Part shown: positions 39,118-47,696 of the stretch, piece after piece
How the letters are laid out: each line of letters starts with the position of its first letter
Numbering within the stretch: position 1 is the first letter of the stretch
NCBI GenBank assembly: GCA_913053875.1
Contig: CAJXGN010000012.1
Location: 1-64,000 of the forward strand
From: an uncultured Agromyces sp.
Lineage (GTDB): Bacteria > Actinomycetota > Actinomycetes > Actinomycetales > Microbacteriaceae
Length of the DNA: 64,000 bases
Direction of reading: 5' to 3'
Made by a program: the position numbers and the translations under genes
The notes under the pieces: generated by a model
What the model was told of the DNA's origin: nothing
Database searches by the model: none
What the model saw: the letters and a program-made list of their open reading frames with translations, nothing else

Positions 39118-40008
39118 ATGAGCACTGCCGAGTTCGGCTCGAGCCGCGTCAAGCGCGGGCTCGCCGAGATGCTGAAGGGCGGCGTCATCATGGACGTCGT
39201 CACGGCCGAGCAGGCCCGCATCGCCGAGGACGCGGGCGCGGTGGCCGTCATGGCGCTCGAGCGCGTGCCCGCCGACATCCGCGCCCAGGGCGGCGTGGCG
39301 CGCATGAGCGACCCCGACCTCATCGAGGCGATCATCGCCGAGGTCTCGATCCCCGTCATGGCGAAGGCCCGCATCGGCCACTTCGTCGAGGCGCAGGTGC
39401 TCCAGGCGCTCGACGTCGACTACATCGACGAGTCCGAGGTGCTCTCGCCCGCCGACTACGTGAACCACATCGACAAGTGGGAGTTCAACACGCCCTTCGT
39501 GTGCGGCGCGACGAACCTCGGCGAGGCGCTCCGACGCATCAACGAGGGTGCGGCGATGATCCGCTCCAAGGGCGAGGCCGGCACGGGCGACGTCTCGGAG
39601 GCGACCAAGCACATCCGCAAGATCACCGCCGAGATCAACGCGCTGAAGTCGATGACGAAGGACGAGCTCTACGTCGCGGCGAAGGAGCTGCAGGCACCGT
39701 ACGAGCTCGTGGCCGAGGTCGCAGAGACCGGCAAGCTGCCGGTCGTGCTCTTCACGGCGGGCGGCGTGGCCACCCCGGCCGACGCCGCGATGATGATGCA
39801 GCTGGGCGCCGACGGCGTGTTCGTCGGGTCGGGCATCTTCAAGTCGGGCAACCCCGAGGCGCGCGCGGCGGCGGTCGTGAAGGCGACCACGTTCCACGAC
39901 GACCCGTCGGTCATCGCCGAGGCGTCGCGCGGACTCGGCGAGGCCATGGTCGGCATCAACGTCGGCGACCTGCCCGCCCCGCACCGGCTCGCCGAGCGCG
40001 GCTGGTAG
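39118..40008 (+). CDS. pdxS: pyridoxal 5'-phosphate synthase subunit PdxS
   Basis: A 296-residue TIM-barrel lyase that makes PLP from ribose 5-phosphate, glyceraldehyde 3-phosphate and ammonia. Family motifs are visible: [11 protein letters not shown] (Asp and the catalytic Lys region), [15 protein letters not shown], and [14 protein letters not shown] near the C-terminus. It supplies the synthase half of the complex; PdxT, 54 bp downstream, supplies ammonia. The ATG at 39118 has GAAGGGA upstream. Confidence 0.97.
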   Translation: MSTAEFGSSRVKRGLAEMLKGGVIMDVVTAEQARIAEDAGAVAVMALERVPADIRAQGGVARMSDPDLIEAIIAEVSIPVMAKARIGHFVEAQVLQALDVDYIDESEVLSPADYVNHIDKWEFNTPFVCGATNLGEALRRINEGAAMIRSKGEAGTGDVSEATKHIRKITAEINALKSMTKDELYVAAKELQAPYELVAEVAETGKLPVVLFTAGGVATPADAAMMMQLGADGVFVGSGIFKSGNPEARAAAVVKATTFHDDPSVIAEASRGLGEAMVGINVGDLPAPHRLAERGW

Positions 40009-40024
40009 GCACGGAGGCAACGAG

Positions 40025-40049
40025 CGGATGCCGCGGGCAGCGGCATCCG
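40025..40049 (+). other. intercistronic hairpin between pdxS and pdxT
   Basis: Perfect 10-bp stem CGGATGCCGC/GCGGCATCCG with a GGGCA loop. It lies between two subunits of one complex made in a fixed ratio, and may protect the pdxS mRNA 3' end or tune pdxT translation. It is 13 bp before the pdxT ATG. Confidence 0.6.
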
Positions 40050-40062
40050 GAACGGTGACGTC

Positions 40063-40650
40063 ATGACCCGAGTCGGCGTACTCGCCCTGCAGGGCGATTT
40101 CCGCGAGCACGTCGCGGTGCTCTCCGGCCTCGGCGCGGAGGTCGCGACCGTGCGACGGGCATCCGAGCTCGCCGAGGTCGACGGCCTCGTCATCCCCGGC
40201 GGCGAGTCGACCGTGATGGACAAGCTCTCGCGCGCGTTCGGGCTCGCCGAGCCGCTGAAGGCCGCCATCGCCGACGGCCTGCCCGTGTACGGCACCTGCG
40301 CCGGCCTCATCATGCTCGCCGACACCGTGCTCGACGCCATCGCGGGGCAGCAGACCCTCGGCGGTCTCGACGTCGTGGTGCGGCGCAACGCGTTCGGCTC
40401 GCAGAACCAGTCGTTCGAGACCGACCTCGACGTGCCGGCGATCGGCGACGCGCCCGTGCACGCGGTGTTCATCCGCGGACCGGTGGTCGAGTCGGTCGGC
40501 GACGCCGCCACGCCGCTCGCTCGGCTCGACGACGGGCGAGTCGTCGCGGTCGAGCAGGGGAACCTGCTCGGCACGAGCTTCCACCCGGAGATCACGGGGG
40601 AGTACCGGTTCCACGAGTACTTCCTGTCGAAGGCGCGCGCCCGCGGCTGA
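40063..40650 (+). CDS. pdxT: pyridoxal 5'-phosphate synthase glutaminase PdxT
   Basis: A 195-residue class I glutamine amidotransferase that releases ammonia for PdxS. The nucleophile Cys is in [11 protein letters not shown]; the His-Glu pair is in [10 protein letters not shown]; the oxyanion loop is [13 protein letters not shown]. The ATG at 40063 is the family start; its ribosome site is weak (GGTG), possibly compensated by coupling to pdxS. Confidence 0.96.
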   Translation: MTRVGVLALQGDFREHVAVLSGLGAEVATVRRASELAEVDGLVIPGGESTVMDKLSRAFGLAEPLKAAIADGLPVYGTCAGLIMLADTVLDAIAGQQTLGGLDVVVRRNAFGSQNQSFETDLDVPAIGDAPVHAVFIRGPVVESVGDAATPLARLDDGRVVAVEQGNLLGTSFHPEITGEYRFHEYFLSKARARG

Positions 40651-40677
40651 CCGTGCCCGGGTGTCGGCGCCCGCGCG

Positions 40678-40683
40678 TAGCGT
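40678..40683 (+). promoter_or_regulatory. -10 box for leaderless DUF1697 gene
   Basis: TAGCGT is followed by seven bases and the ATG at 40691 without a ribosome-binding site. Confidence 0.45.
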
Positions 40684-40690
40684 GGGCACC

Positions 40691-41212
40691 ATGACGCGAT
40701 ACATCGCCCTGCTGCGCGGCGTGAACGTCGGGGGCATCACCATCAGGTCCGCCGACCTGCGCGACGTCTTCACCGGTCTCGGCCACGACGACGTGCGCAC
40801 GGTGCTTGCGAGCGGCAACGTCGCCTTCGAGGCATCCGGTGCCCCTCGAGACCTGAAGGCCGCCATCGAGCGCGCGCTCGAGGAGCGGTTCGGGTACGAC
40901 GCCTGGATCGTGCTCTCCACGGCCGCGCACGTGACGGCGGTGATCGAGGCGTTCCCGTTCGACGCCGACGACGACGAACGGCAGCCCTGGGTGGTCTTCG
41001 CGAGTGACCAGGGCGCGCTGGACGAGCTCGCCGAGTCGGCGGCCGGCCTCGACCCGGCCGTCGATCCGCTGCGGCGCGGCGACGGAGTGCTCTACTGGAA
41101 CCCGGTGAAGGGGACGACGGGCGAGACCCCGTTCGCGAAGCTGCTCGCGAAGGCGAGGTACAAGCCGACCACCACGAACCGCAACCTGCGCACGCTCCGG
41201 CGTCTGGTCTGA
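40691..41212 (+). CDS. DUF1697 protein
   Basis: A 173-residue protein that begins [15 protein letters not shown] and contains [11 protein letters not shown] and [10 protein letters not shown], the hallmark segments of DUF1697. The family is widespread and uncharacterised; the fold is ferredoxin-like. The gene has its own leaderless promoter. It lies between the pdx and ruv blocks. Confidence 0.85.
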   Translation: MTRYIALLRGVNVGGITIRSADLRDVFTGLGHDDVRTVLASGNVAFEASGAPRDLKAAIERALEERFGYDAWIVLSTAAHVTAVIEAFPFDADDDERQPWVVFASDQGALDELAESAAGLDPAVDPLRRGDGVLYWNPVKGTTGETPFAKLLAKARYKPTTTNRNLRTLRRLV

Positions 41213-41248
41213 CGGCGCGGGTCCGGCCGAGCGTCACGGGCGCTGCAA

Positions 41249-41254
41249 TACAAT
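41249..41254 (+). promoter_or_regulatory. candidate -10 box of the yebC-ruvCAB unit
   Basis: TACAAT, close to the sigma-70 consensus, lies 55 bases before the yebC start. Confidence 0.45.
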
Positions 41255-41308
41255 GGCGTGTCGGCGCGGATGCATCGCGCGCGCCGAGAGAGACGACCCG
41301 GGAGATTC

Positions 41309-42070
41309 ATGTCAGGCCATTCCAAGTGGGCGACGACCAAGCACAAGAAGGCCGTCATCGACGCACGGCGCGCGAAGTCGTTCGCCAAGCTCATCAAGAA
41401 CATCGAGGTGGCCGCGAAGCTCGGCGGTGCCGACCTCGCCGGCAACCCGACGCTGTACGACGCCGTGCAGAAGGCCAAGAAGACCTCGGTGCCGAACGAC
41501 AACATCGACCGCGCCATCAAGCGCGGCGCCGGCATCTCCGGCGAGTCGATCGAGTACACGACGATCATGTACGAGGGCTACGCCCCGAACGGCGTGGCGC
41601 TCCTCGTCGAGTGCCTCACCGACAACAAGAACCGTGCGGCGGCCGAGGTGCGCACCGCCATGACGCGCAACGGCGGCACCATGGCCGACCCGGGCAGCGT
41701 CGCGTACAACTTCAACCGCAAGGGCCTCATCGTGGTGGGCGCCGCCGACGGCCTGACCGAGGACGACGTGCTCGCCGCGGTGCTCGACGCGGGCGCCGAG
41801 GAGGTCACCGACGAGGGCGAGACCTTCGAGGTCGTGACCGAGGCCACCGACCTCGTGCAGACGCGCACCGCGCTGCAGGACGCGGGCATCGACTACGACT
41901 CGGCGGACGTCGCGTTCGTGCCCTCGCTCAAGGTCGAGATCGACGCGGAGACGGCACGGAAGGTCTTCCGCCTCATCGACGCGCTCGAGGACTCGGACGA
42001 CGTGCAGAACGTCTACAGCAACTACGACGTCAGCGCCGACGTGCTGGCGGAGCTCGAGGCGGACGAGTAG
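41309..42070 (+). CDS. yebC: YebC/TACO1-family protein
   Basis: A 253-residue protein starting [21 protein letters not shown], the signature of the YebC/PmpR family. Members are DNA-binding regulators in some bacteria and, in others and in mitochondria, translation activators that relieve polyproline stalling. It precedes ruvC by five bases, a conserved actinobacterial linkage. The ATG at 41309 has GGGAG upstream. Confidence 0.93.
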   Translation: MSGHSKWATTKHKKAVIDARRAKSFAKLIKNIEVAAKLGGADLAGNPTLYDAVQKAKKTSVPNDNIDRAIKRGAGISGESIEYTTIMYEGYAPNGVALLVECLTDNKNRAAAEVRTAMTRNGGTMADPGSVAYNFNRKGLIVVGAADGLTEDDVLAAVLDAGAEEVTDEGETFEVVTEATDLVQTRTALQDAGIDYDSADVAFVPSLKVEIDAETARKVFRLIDALEDSDDVQNVYSNYDVSADVLAELEADE

Positions 42071-42075
42071 CCGTC

Positions 42076-42675
42076 ATGCGCGTGCTCGGCATCGACCCGG
42101 GGCTCACCCGGTGCGGTGTCGGCGTGGTCGACGTCGCCCCCGACCGGCGGGCGACGCTCGTCGACGTGGTCGTGCTGCGGTCGCCGGCCGACCTCGCGAT
42201 CGAGCGGCGGCTGCTGCGCATCGCGGAGGGCCTCGAGGCGATCCTCGAGGAGCACCGGCCGCATGCCGTCGCGCTCGAGCGCGTGTTCGCGCGCAGTGAC
42301 GTGTCGACGATCATGGGCACCGCCCAGATCTCGGGCGTCGCGATGCACCTCGCGGCCAGGCGCGAGCTCACCGTCGCCCTGCACACGCCCAGTGAGGTGA
42401 AGGCCGCCATCACGGGCTACGGGCGGGCCGACAAGAAGCAGGTCGGTGCGATGGTCGCGCGCATCCTGGGACTGGAGACGCCGCCGAAGCCCGCCGATGC
42501 GGCGGACGCCCTCGCGCTCGCGATCTGCCACGCATGGCGGTCGGGGCCGGCATCGGGAGCGGTGGCCGGTGGCTCCCCCGACGGGGACGCGGGAGCGACG
42601 CCGGCGCAGAAGGCATGGCTCGCCGCGGAGCGTGCCGCGAAGACGTCGGGGGCCGCACGTAGTCTGAAGCCGTGA
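42076..42675 (+). CDS. ruvC: Holliday junction resolvase RuvC
   Basis: A 199-residue endonuclease that cuts Holliday junctions. The acidic tetrad is visible: D7 in [11 protein letters not shown], Glu in AVALERVFA, and the paired Asp residues in [17 protein letters not shown]. The last ~45 residues are an Ala/Gly-rich extension. It overlaps ruvA by four bases (GTGA). Confidence 0.96.
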   Translation: MRVLGIDPGLTRCGVGVVDVAPDRRATLVDVVVLRSPADLAIERRLLRIAEGLEAILEEHRPHAVALERVFARSDVSTIMGTAQISGVAMHLAARRELTVALHTPSEVKAAITGYGRADKKQVGAMVARILGLETPPKPADAADALALAICHAWRSGPASGAVAGGSPDGDAGATPAQKAWLAAERAAKTSGAARSLKP

Positions 42676-43292
42676 TCTCCTCGCTCAGTGGAACGGTGCT
42701 CGCGGCTGCCGGCGGTTCGGTCGTGATCGACGTCGGCGGTGTCGGGTTCTCCGTCGCGACGACGCCGGCCCTCGCCCTCGCCGCACGCGAGGGGGAGGCG
42801 CTCCGCGTGCACACCGCGCTCATCGTCCGGGAGGACGCGCTCTCCCTGTTCGGGTTCGCCACGATCGAGGAGCTGCAGGTCTTCGACCTGCTCATCGGCG
42901 TCACCGGCGTCGGGCCGAAGTCCGCACTCGGGGTGCTGTCGGCGCTCTCGCCCGAGCAGGTCGCGCAGGCGGTCGCGAACGAGGACGACGCGGCCTTCCG
43001 CAAGGTCAGCGGCATCGGCCCGAAGACCGCGAAGCTGATCGTCGTGTCGCTCACCGGCAAGCTCGTGGTGACCGCTCCGCCCGTCGCCGCGGTGCCGTCG
43101 GTGCAGGCGACCGCCGGTGACGACGTGCTCGCGGCGCTGACGGGGCTCGGCTGGCCCGAGAAGGCCGCCCAGCAGGCCCTGGCCGACACGCTGGCCGAGG
43201 CATCCGACTCCGACGCGGCATCCGTGCCCGTGCTGCTGCGACTCACGCTCGCCCGGCTCGGGCCGGCGCAGCACGCGGGGAGGGCCTCGTGA
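42672..43292 (+). CDS. ruvA: Holliday junction branch migration protein RuvA
   Basis: A 206-residue junction-binding subunit. The OB-fold N-terminus (1-62), helix-hairpin-helix motifs ([16 protein letters not shown] and [13 protein letters not shown]) and the C-terminal RuvB-contacting domain ([15 protein letters not shown]) are visible. GTG start; overlaps ruvC and ruvB by four bases each. Confidence 0.96.
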   Translation: MISSLSGTVLAAAGGSVVIDVGGVGFSVATTPALALAAREGEALRVHTALIVREDALSLFGFATIEELQVFDLLIGVTGVGPKSALGVLSALSPEQVAQAVANEDDAAFRKVSGIGPKTAKLIVVSLTGKLVVTAPPVAAVPSVQATAGDDVLAALTGLGWPEKAAQQALADTLAEASDSDAASVPVLLRLTLARLGPAQHAGRAS

Positions 43293-44320
43293 GCGACCCC
43301 GGCGTCGACCTGACGAGCCCCGAGCTCGCGAACGAGGCCGAGCTCGCCTTCGAGGGGGCACTCCGGCCGCGCAGCCTCGGCGAGTTCGTCGGCCAGCCCC
43401 GCGTGCGCGGCCAGCTCCAGTTGCTGCTCACCGCCGCGCAGATGCAGCAGCGCACGCCCGACCACATCCTCCTGGCCGGCCCGCCGGGGCTGGGCAAGAC
43501 GACGCTCGCAATGATCGTCGCGCACGAGGGCGGGCGGCCGCTCCGCATGTCCAGCGGCCCGGCGATCCAGCACGCGGGCGACCTCGCGGCGATCCTGTCG
43601 TCGCTCGTGCCCGGCGAGGTGCTGTTCATCGACGAGATCCATCGCATGGCGCGCTCGGCCGAGGAGATGCTGTACCTCGCGATGGAGGACTTCCGCATCG
43701 ACATCATGGTCGGGAAGGGCGCCGGTGCGACCAGCGTCCCGCTCGACCTCGCGCCCTTCACGCTCGTCGGCGCGACCACCCGATCGGGCCTGCTCCCGAA
43801 TCCGCTGCGCGACCGGTTCGGGTTCACCGCGCACCTCGAGTTCTACGGCGAGGAGGAGCTGCGCGAGGTGCTCGGCCGCGCGGCGGCGATGCTCGGGCTC
43901 GACGTCGACGGCGAGGCGCTGGCCGAGATCGCCGGACGCTGCCGCGGCACGCCGCGCATCGCCAACCGGCTGCTCCGACGCGTGCGCGACTACGCGCTCG
44001 TGCACGGCGGGCGGGCCGACCTCGACGCGGTGCGTGCGGCGCTGGAGCTCTACGACGTCGACGAGCTCGGCCTCGACCGGCTCGACCGTGCCGTCATCGA
44101 GGCGATCCTCACGCGCTTCGGGGGCGGGCCCGTCGGGCTGAACACGCTCGCCGTGTCGGTCGGCGAGGAGGCCGAGACCATCGAGTCGGTGGTCGAGCCG
44201 TTCCTGGTGCGCATCGGCCTGCTCACCCGCACGCCGCGCGGGCGGGTGGCGAGTCCCGCCGCGTGGCGGCACCTCGGTCTCAGCAGTCCCGCCGCCGGGC
44301 TGCCCCTCGATGACCTATAA
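43289..44320 (+). CDS. ruvB: Holliday junction branch migration ATPase RuvB
   Basis: A 343-residue AAA+ motor for branch migration. Walker A is [12 protein letters not shown], Walker B is LFIDEIHRM, and the winged-helix C-terminal domain includes LIRTPRGR-like [15 protein letters not shown]. The GTG start overlaps ruvA. Its stop codon TAA lies inside a consensus TATAAT box for the downstream yajC operon. Confidence 0.97.
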   Translation: MSDPGVDLTSPELANEAELAFEGALRPRSLGEFVGQPRVRGQLQLLLTAAQMQQRTPDHILLAGPPGLGKTTLAMIVAHEGGRPLRMSSGPAIQHAGDLAAILSSLVPGEVLFIDEIHRMARSAEEMLYLAMEDFRIDIMVGKGAGATSVPLDLAPFTLVGATTRSGLLPNPLRDRFGFTAHLEFYGEEELREVLGRAAAMLGLDVDGEALAEIAGRCRGTPRIANRLLRRVRDYALVHGGRADLDAVRAALELYDVDELGLDRLDRAVIEAILTRFGGGPVGLNTLAVSVGEEAETIESVVEPFLVRIGLLTRTPRGRVASPAAWRHLGLSSPAAGLPLDDL

Positions 44321-44321
44321 T
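44316..44321 (+). promoter_or_regulatory. consensus TATAAT box overlapping the ruvB stop codon
   Basis: TATAAT spans the last sense codon and the TAA stop of ruvB plus the next base. It lies 101 bases upstream of the yajC ATG and is the only perfect sigma-70 -10 hexamer I noticed in the actinobacterial part, so the yajC-secD-secF unit probably has a strong own promoter. Confidence 0.55.
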
Positions 44322-44421
44322 CCTTGGAGGCTTCGGCCCACCCCACCAGCGCGCAGGCCCTGAACCCGCGCGTCCGCAGACTTGGCACGACCGCGTCGTC
44401 GTGCACCGGAGGCACCCCCAG

Positions 44422-44802
44422 ATGGATCCGTTCACACTCATCATGCTCGCCGTCCTGGCGCTGCTCATCTTCTTCATGTTCCGCAACTCGCGCAAGCGCG
44501 CGGCGGAGCAGCGTGAGCTGCAGGCGAAGGTGGCGACCGGTGCGACGGTGATGACGAACTTCGGGGTGTACGGCACGATCCTGTCCATCGACGAGGAGGA
44601 GAACCAGGTCCTGCTCGAGTCGAGCCCCGGCACCGTGCTCACGGTGCACCGGCAGACCATCAACCGCGTCGTGACGCCCGCACCGGGCTCCGAGGACGAG
44701 GAGCTGGAGCCGGCTGACGGCGAGCCGGAGTTCGGCGAGCGGGTCGACGAGTCGGATGCGGCGCCGGAGACCGGCACCGAGCCGAAGAAGTCGGACGACT
44801 AG
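44422..44802 (+). CDS. yajC: preprotein translocase subunit YajC
   Basis: A 126-residue single-span membrane protein (FTLIMLAVLALLIFFMFR, then a basic stretch and the conserved GATVMTNFGVYGTI core) that associates with SecDF-SecYEG. The ATG at 44422 (MDPFTLIML) is preferred to an upstream GTG at 44401 since GGAGG lies at 44408-44412. The C-terminal third is acidic and disordered. Confidence 0.92.
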   Translation: MDPFTLIMLAVLALLIFFMFRNSRKRAAEQRELQAKVATGATVMTNFGVYGTILSIDEEENQVLLESSPGTVLTVHRQTINRVVTPAPGSEDEELEPADGEPEFGERVDESDAAPETGTEPKKSDD

Positions 44803-44817
44803 GACCCCTCGACACCA

Positions 44818-44845
44818 CACGTCCGCGTCGAGCGACGCGGACGTG
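44818..44845 (+). other. hairpin in the yajC-secD gap
   Basis: Perfect 12-bp stem CACGTCCGCGTC/GACGCGGACGTG with a GAGC loop, ending 17 bases before the secD GTG. It could be a leaky terminator, an mRNA-stability element or a translation control element for secD. Confidence 0.6.
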
Positions 44846-44862
44846 CAGAGAAAGCGGAATTC

Positions 44863-46602
44863 GTGGCTGCACCCTCCAAGCGGTCGTCCCGGCCGACCAG
44901 CGTCCGGAAGGCCTGGCGCTCCCTCAGCTGGCTCGGCGCACTGATCGTCGCGCTCATCGCGATCAACACCGCCGGCGTCCTCTGGGCCGGCGGCTCGTGG
45001 ACCCCCAAGCTCGCGCTCGACCTCGAGGGCGGCACGCAGATCATCCTCGAGCCCGAGCTCGCCGAGGGGCAGAACGTCTCCGGCGAACAGCTCGACCAGG
45101 CGGTCTCGATCCTCCGCCAGCGCGTCGACGCGTCGGGCGTCTCCGAGGCGGAGATCACGACGCAGGGCGACCGCAACATCGTCGTCGCGATCCCGGGCGA
45201 GCTCGACGACGAGACGCGCCAGCGCATCGAGTCGTCGGCGAAGCTCGAGCTGCGCCCGGTGATCCTCGCCGACGTCGCCTCGACCGAGTCGGTCGAGCCG
45301 ACGGACGAGGCCGACGCCGACGCCACGGACGACGCGGAGGCAACCGAGACGCCTGAGCCGACCGACGCGAGCGACCCCGCTTGGGTCACCGACGAGCTGC
45401 AGGCCGAGTACGACTCGTTCGACTGCGCCTCGATCGACGAGGCCGAGGCGAACCGCCACCCGGCGGACGAGCCGCTCATCACCTGCGACACCACGAACAC
45501 GTTCAAGTACCTGCTCGGCCCGGTCGAGGTGAGCGGCGAGAACATCGTCGACGCCACGAACGGCATGGTCCAGAGCTCCACCGGCGTCTCGACGGGCACC
45601 TGGGCCGTCAACCTGCGCTTCGACGACCAGGGCACCGAGGACTTCGCCGAGGTGAGCACGCGCCTGTTCGGCCTCGAGTCGCCGCGCAACCAGTTCGCGT
45701 TCGTGCTCGACGGTCGCATCATCTCGGCCCCGAGCATGAACGGCATCATCACCGACGGGCGCCCGCAGATCACGGGCAGCTTCACGCAGGAGTCGTCGAA
45801 GGCGCTGGCCGACCAGCTGAAGTTCGGCGCCCTGCCGATCAGCTTCACGGTGCAGAGCTCCGACACGATCTCGGCGACGCTCGGTTCGTCCCAGCTGCAG
45901 AGCGGCCTCATCGCCGGCCTGATCGGCCTGATCCTGGTCGTGATCTACACGCTGTTCCAATACCGGGCGCTCGCCTCGGTGACGATCGCGTCACTCGTCG
46001 TGGCCGGTGTCATCACGTACCTCTCGATCACGATCCTGTCCTGGTACCAGGGCTACCGGCTCTCGCTCGCGGGCGTCGCCGCGCTCATCGTGGCGATCGG
46101 CTTCACCGCGGACTCGTTCATCGTGTACTTCGAACGCGTCCGCGACGAGTTGCGCGACGGCCGCGCCCTCGTCGGTGCGGTCGAGGCCGGCTGGAAGCGC
46201 GCGCTCCGCACGGTCATCGCGTCGAAGACCGTCAACCTGCTCGCCGCGATCGTGCTGTTCATCTTCGCGGTCGGCAGCGTGCGCGGGTTCGCGTTCACCC
46301 TCGGTCTCACGACGATCATCGACGTGATCGTGGTGATCCTGTTCACCCACCCGATGCTGCAGCTGCTCGCGCAGACCCGGTTCTTCTCGAGCGGCCACCC
46401 GTGGTCGGGCCTCGACCCGACGGCGCTCGGTGCCGTCTACCGCGGCCGCGCCGAGTTCCGGAAGCCCGCGGCCAACGTGACCAAGACCAAGGTCGCATCG
46501 AGCACGCGCGAGGCGCAGCGCCGGCAGACCATCGCCGAGCGCAAGGCGGCCGAGCTCGCCGCCGTCGGCGACACGCCCTCGAACGAGGGGAAGGACTCCT
46601 GA
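44863..46602 (+). CDS. secD: protein translocase subunit SecD
   Basis: A 579-residue RND-type translocase subunit that uses proton-motive force to complete protein export. One N-terminal TM helix, a P1 periplasmic domain (LDLEGGTQIILEPEL, IVVAIPGELDD) interrupted by an acidic low-complexity insert (about 145-175), and five C-terminal TM helices with LSLAGVAALIVAIGFTADSF. A charged C-terminal tail follows. GTG start. TGATG overlap with secF. Confidence 0.95.
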   Translation: MAAPSKRSSRPTSVRKAWRSLSWLGALIVALIAINTAGVLWAGGSWTPKLALDLEGGTQIILEPELAEGQNVSGEQLDQAVSILRQRVDASGVSEAEITTQGDRNIVVAIPGELDDETRQRIESSAKLELRPVILADVASTESVEPTDEADADATDDAEATETPEPTDASDPAWVTDELQAEYDSFDCASIDEAEANRHPADEPLITCDTTNTFKYLLGPVEVSGENIVDATNGMVQSSTGVSTGTWAVNLRFDDQGTEDFAEVSTRLFGLESPRNQFAFVLDGRIISAPSMNGIITDGRPQITGSFTQESSKALADQLKFGALPISFTVQSSDTISATLGSSQLQSGLIAGLIGLILVVIYTLFQYRALASVTIASLVVAGVITYLSITILSWYQGYRLSLAGVAALIVAIGFTADSFIVYFERVRDELRDGRALVGAVEAGWKRALRTVIASKTVNLLAAIVLFIFAVGSVRGFAFTLGLTTIIDVIVVILFTHPMLQLLAQTRFFSSGHPWSGLDPTALGAVYRGRAEFRKPAANVTKTKVASSTREAQRRQTIAERKAAELAAVGDTPSNEGKDS

Positions 46603-47618
46603 TGGCCAGTCGGCTCACCACCTTCGGCAACGACCTCTACACGGGGAAGCGCTCGTTCAACTTCGTCGGCGGTCGCCGCAAGTGGTACACGATCGCGGCG
46701 GTGCTGATCATCCTCTCCGTGCTCGTGCCCGTCTTCCGCGGCTTCAACTTCGGCATCGAGTTCCGCGGCGGTTCGCAGTTCCTCATCTCGAACGTGGCCG
46801 AGGCCACGCAGGAGCCCGCGATCGACGCCGTGGCGTCGGTCGTCCCGGACGCCGTCGCGCGCGTGACGATCGTCGGCGAGGACGGCGTGCGGGTCCAGAC
46901 CGACCAGCTCGAGGCCGCCGAGACCCGTGAGGTCACGGCTGCCCTCGCCGAGGCGTACGACGTGCCCGAGTCGGAGATCACGTCGTCGTTCGTCGGCGCG
47001 AGCTGGGGCGAGGACGTCACGCGGCAGGCCATCATCGGACTCATCGCGTTCCTGTTGTTCGCGGCGATCTTCATGGCGGTGTACTTCCGCACCTGGAAGA
47101 TGTCGGCCGCGGCCATCCTGTCGCTGTTCGCCGACCTGGTGGTGACGGCGGGCATCTACGCCGCCAGCGGGTTCGAGGTGTCGCCGGCCGCCATGATCGG
47201 CCTGCTCACGATCCTCAGCTACTCGCTCTATGACACGGTCGTGGTCTTCGACAAGATCCGCGAGAACACGTCCTGGGAGGGCGACGAGTCCCGGCGCACA
47301 TTCCCGGAGTCCGTCAACCTGGCGGTCAACCAGACCCTCGTCCGTTCGATCAACACGAGCGTGGTGGCGGCGCTGCCGGTCGCGGCGATCCTCTTCATCG
47401 GCGCGTTCGTGCTCGGTGCGGACACGCTGCGCGACATCTCCCTCGCCCTGCTCATCGGCATCCTCGTCGGCACCTGGTCGACCGTGTTCATCGCGGCGCC
47501 CATGTACTCGCAGTTCCGCGAGGGCGAGCCGGCGATCAAGCGCCACGACGAGCGCGTCCTGAAGGAGCGCGGCCAGGCGACCGGTTCGCAGGAGGAGCCC
47601 GCGGCGGTGGGTTCCTGA
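46602..47618 (+). CDS. secF: protein translocase subunit SecF
   Basis: A 338-residue partner of SecD: one N-terminal TM, periplasmic domain (NFGIEFRGGSQFLI), and five TM helices with the conserved YSLYDTVVVFDKIREN and TSVVAALPVAAILF segments. Its ATG shares one base with the secD stop. SecD and SecF together form the SecDF complex with YajC. Confidence 0.95.
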   Translation: MASRLTTFGNDLYTGKRSFNFVGGRRKWYTIAAVLIILSVLVPVFRGFNFGIEFRGGSQFLISNVAEATQEPAIDAVASVVPDAVARVTIVGEDGVRVQTDQLEAAETREVTAALAEAYDVPESEITSSFVGASWGEDVTRQAIIGLIAFLLFAAIFMAVYFRTWKMSAAAILSLFADLVVTAGIYAASGFEVSPAAMIGLLTILSYSLYDTVVVFDKIRENTSWEGDESRRTFPESVNLAVNQTLVRSINTSVVAALPVAAILFIGAFVLGADTLRDISLALLIGILVGTWSTVFIAAPMYSQFREGEPAIKRHDERVLKERGQATGSQEEPAAVGS

Positions 47619-47672
47619 CCGGCGCCCGCGTCCGTCGCGCGCCCGCGTTCGTCCTCGCCGCGCCGCAGCGGT

Positions 47673-47678
47673 GATAAT
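47673..47678 (+). promoter_or_regulatory. candidate -10 box of rel
   Basis: GATAAT lies 18 bases before the rel ATG, followed by GGAGG at 47685-47689. The leader would be very short, about 12 bases. Confidence 0.4.
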
Positions 47679-47696
47679 GAAGGCGGAGGTGGTGCG

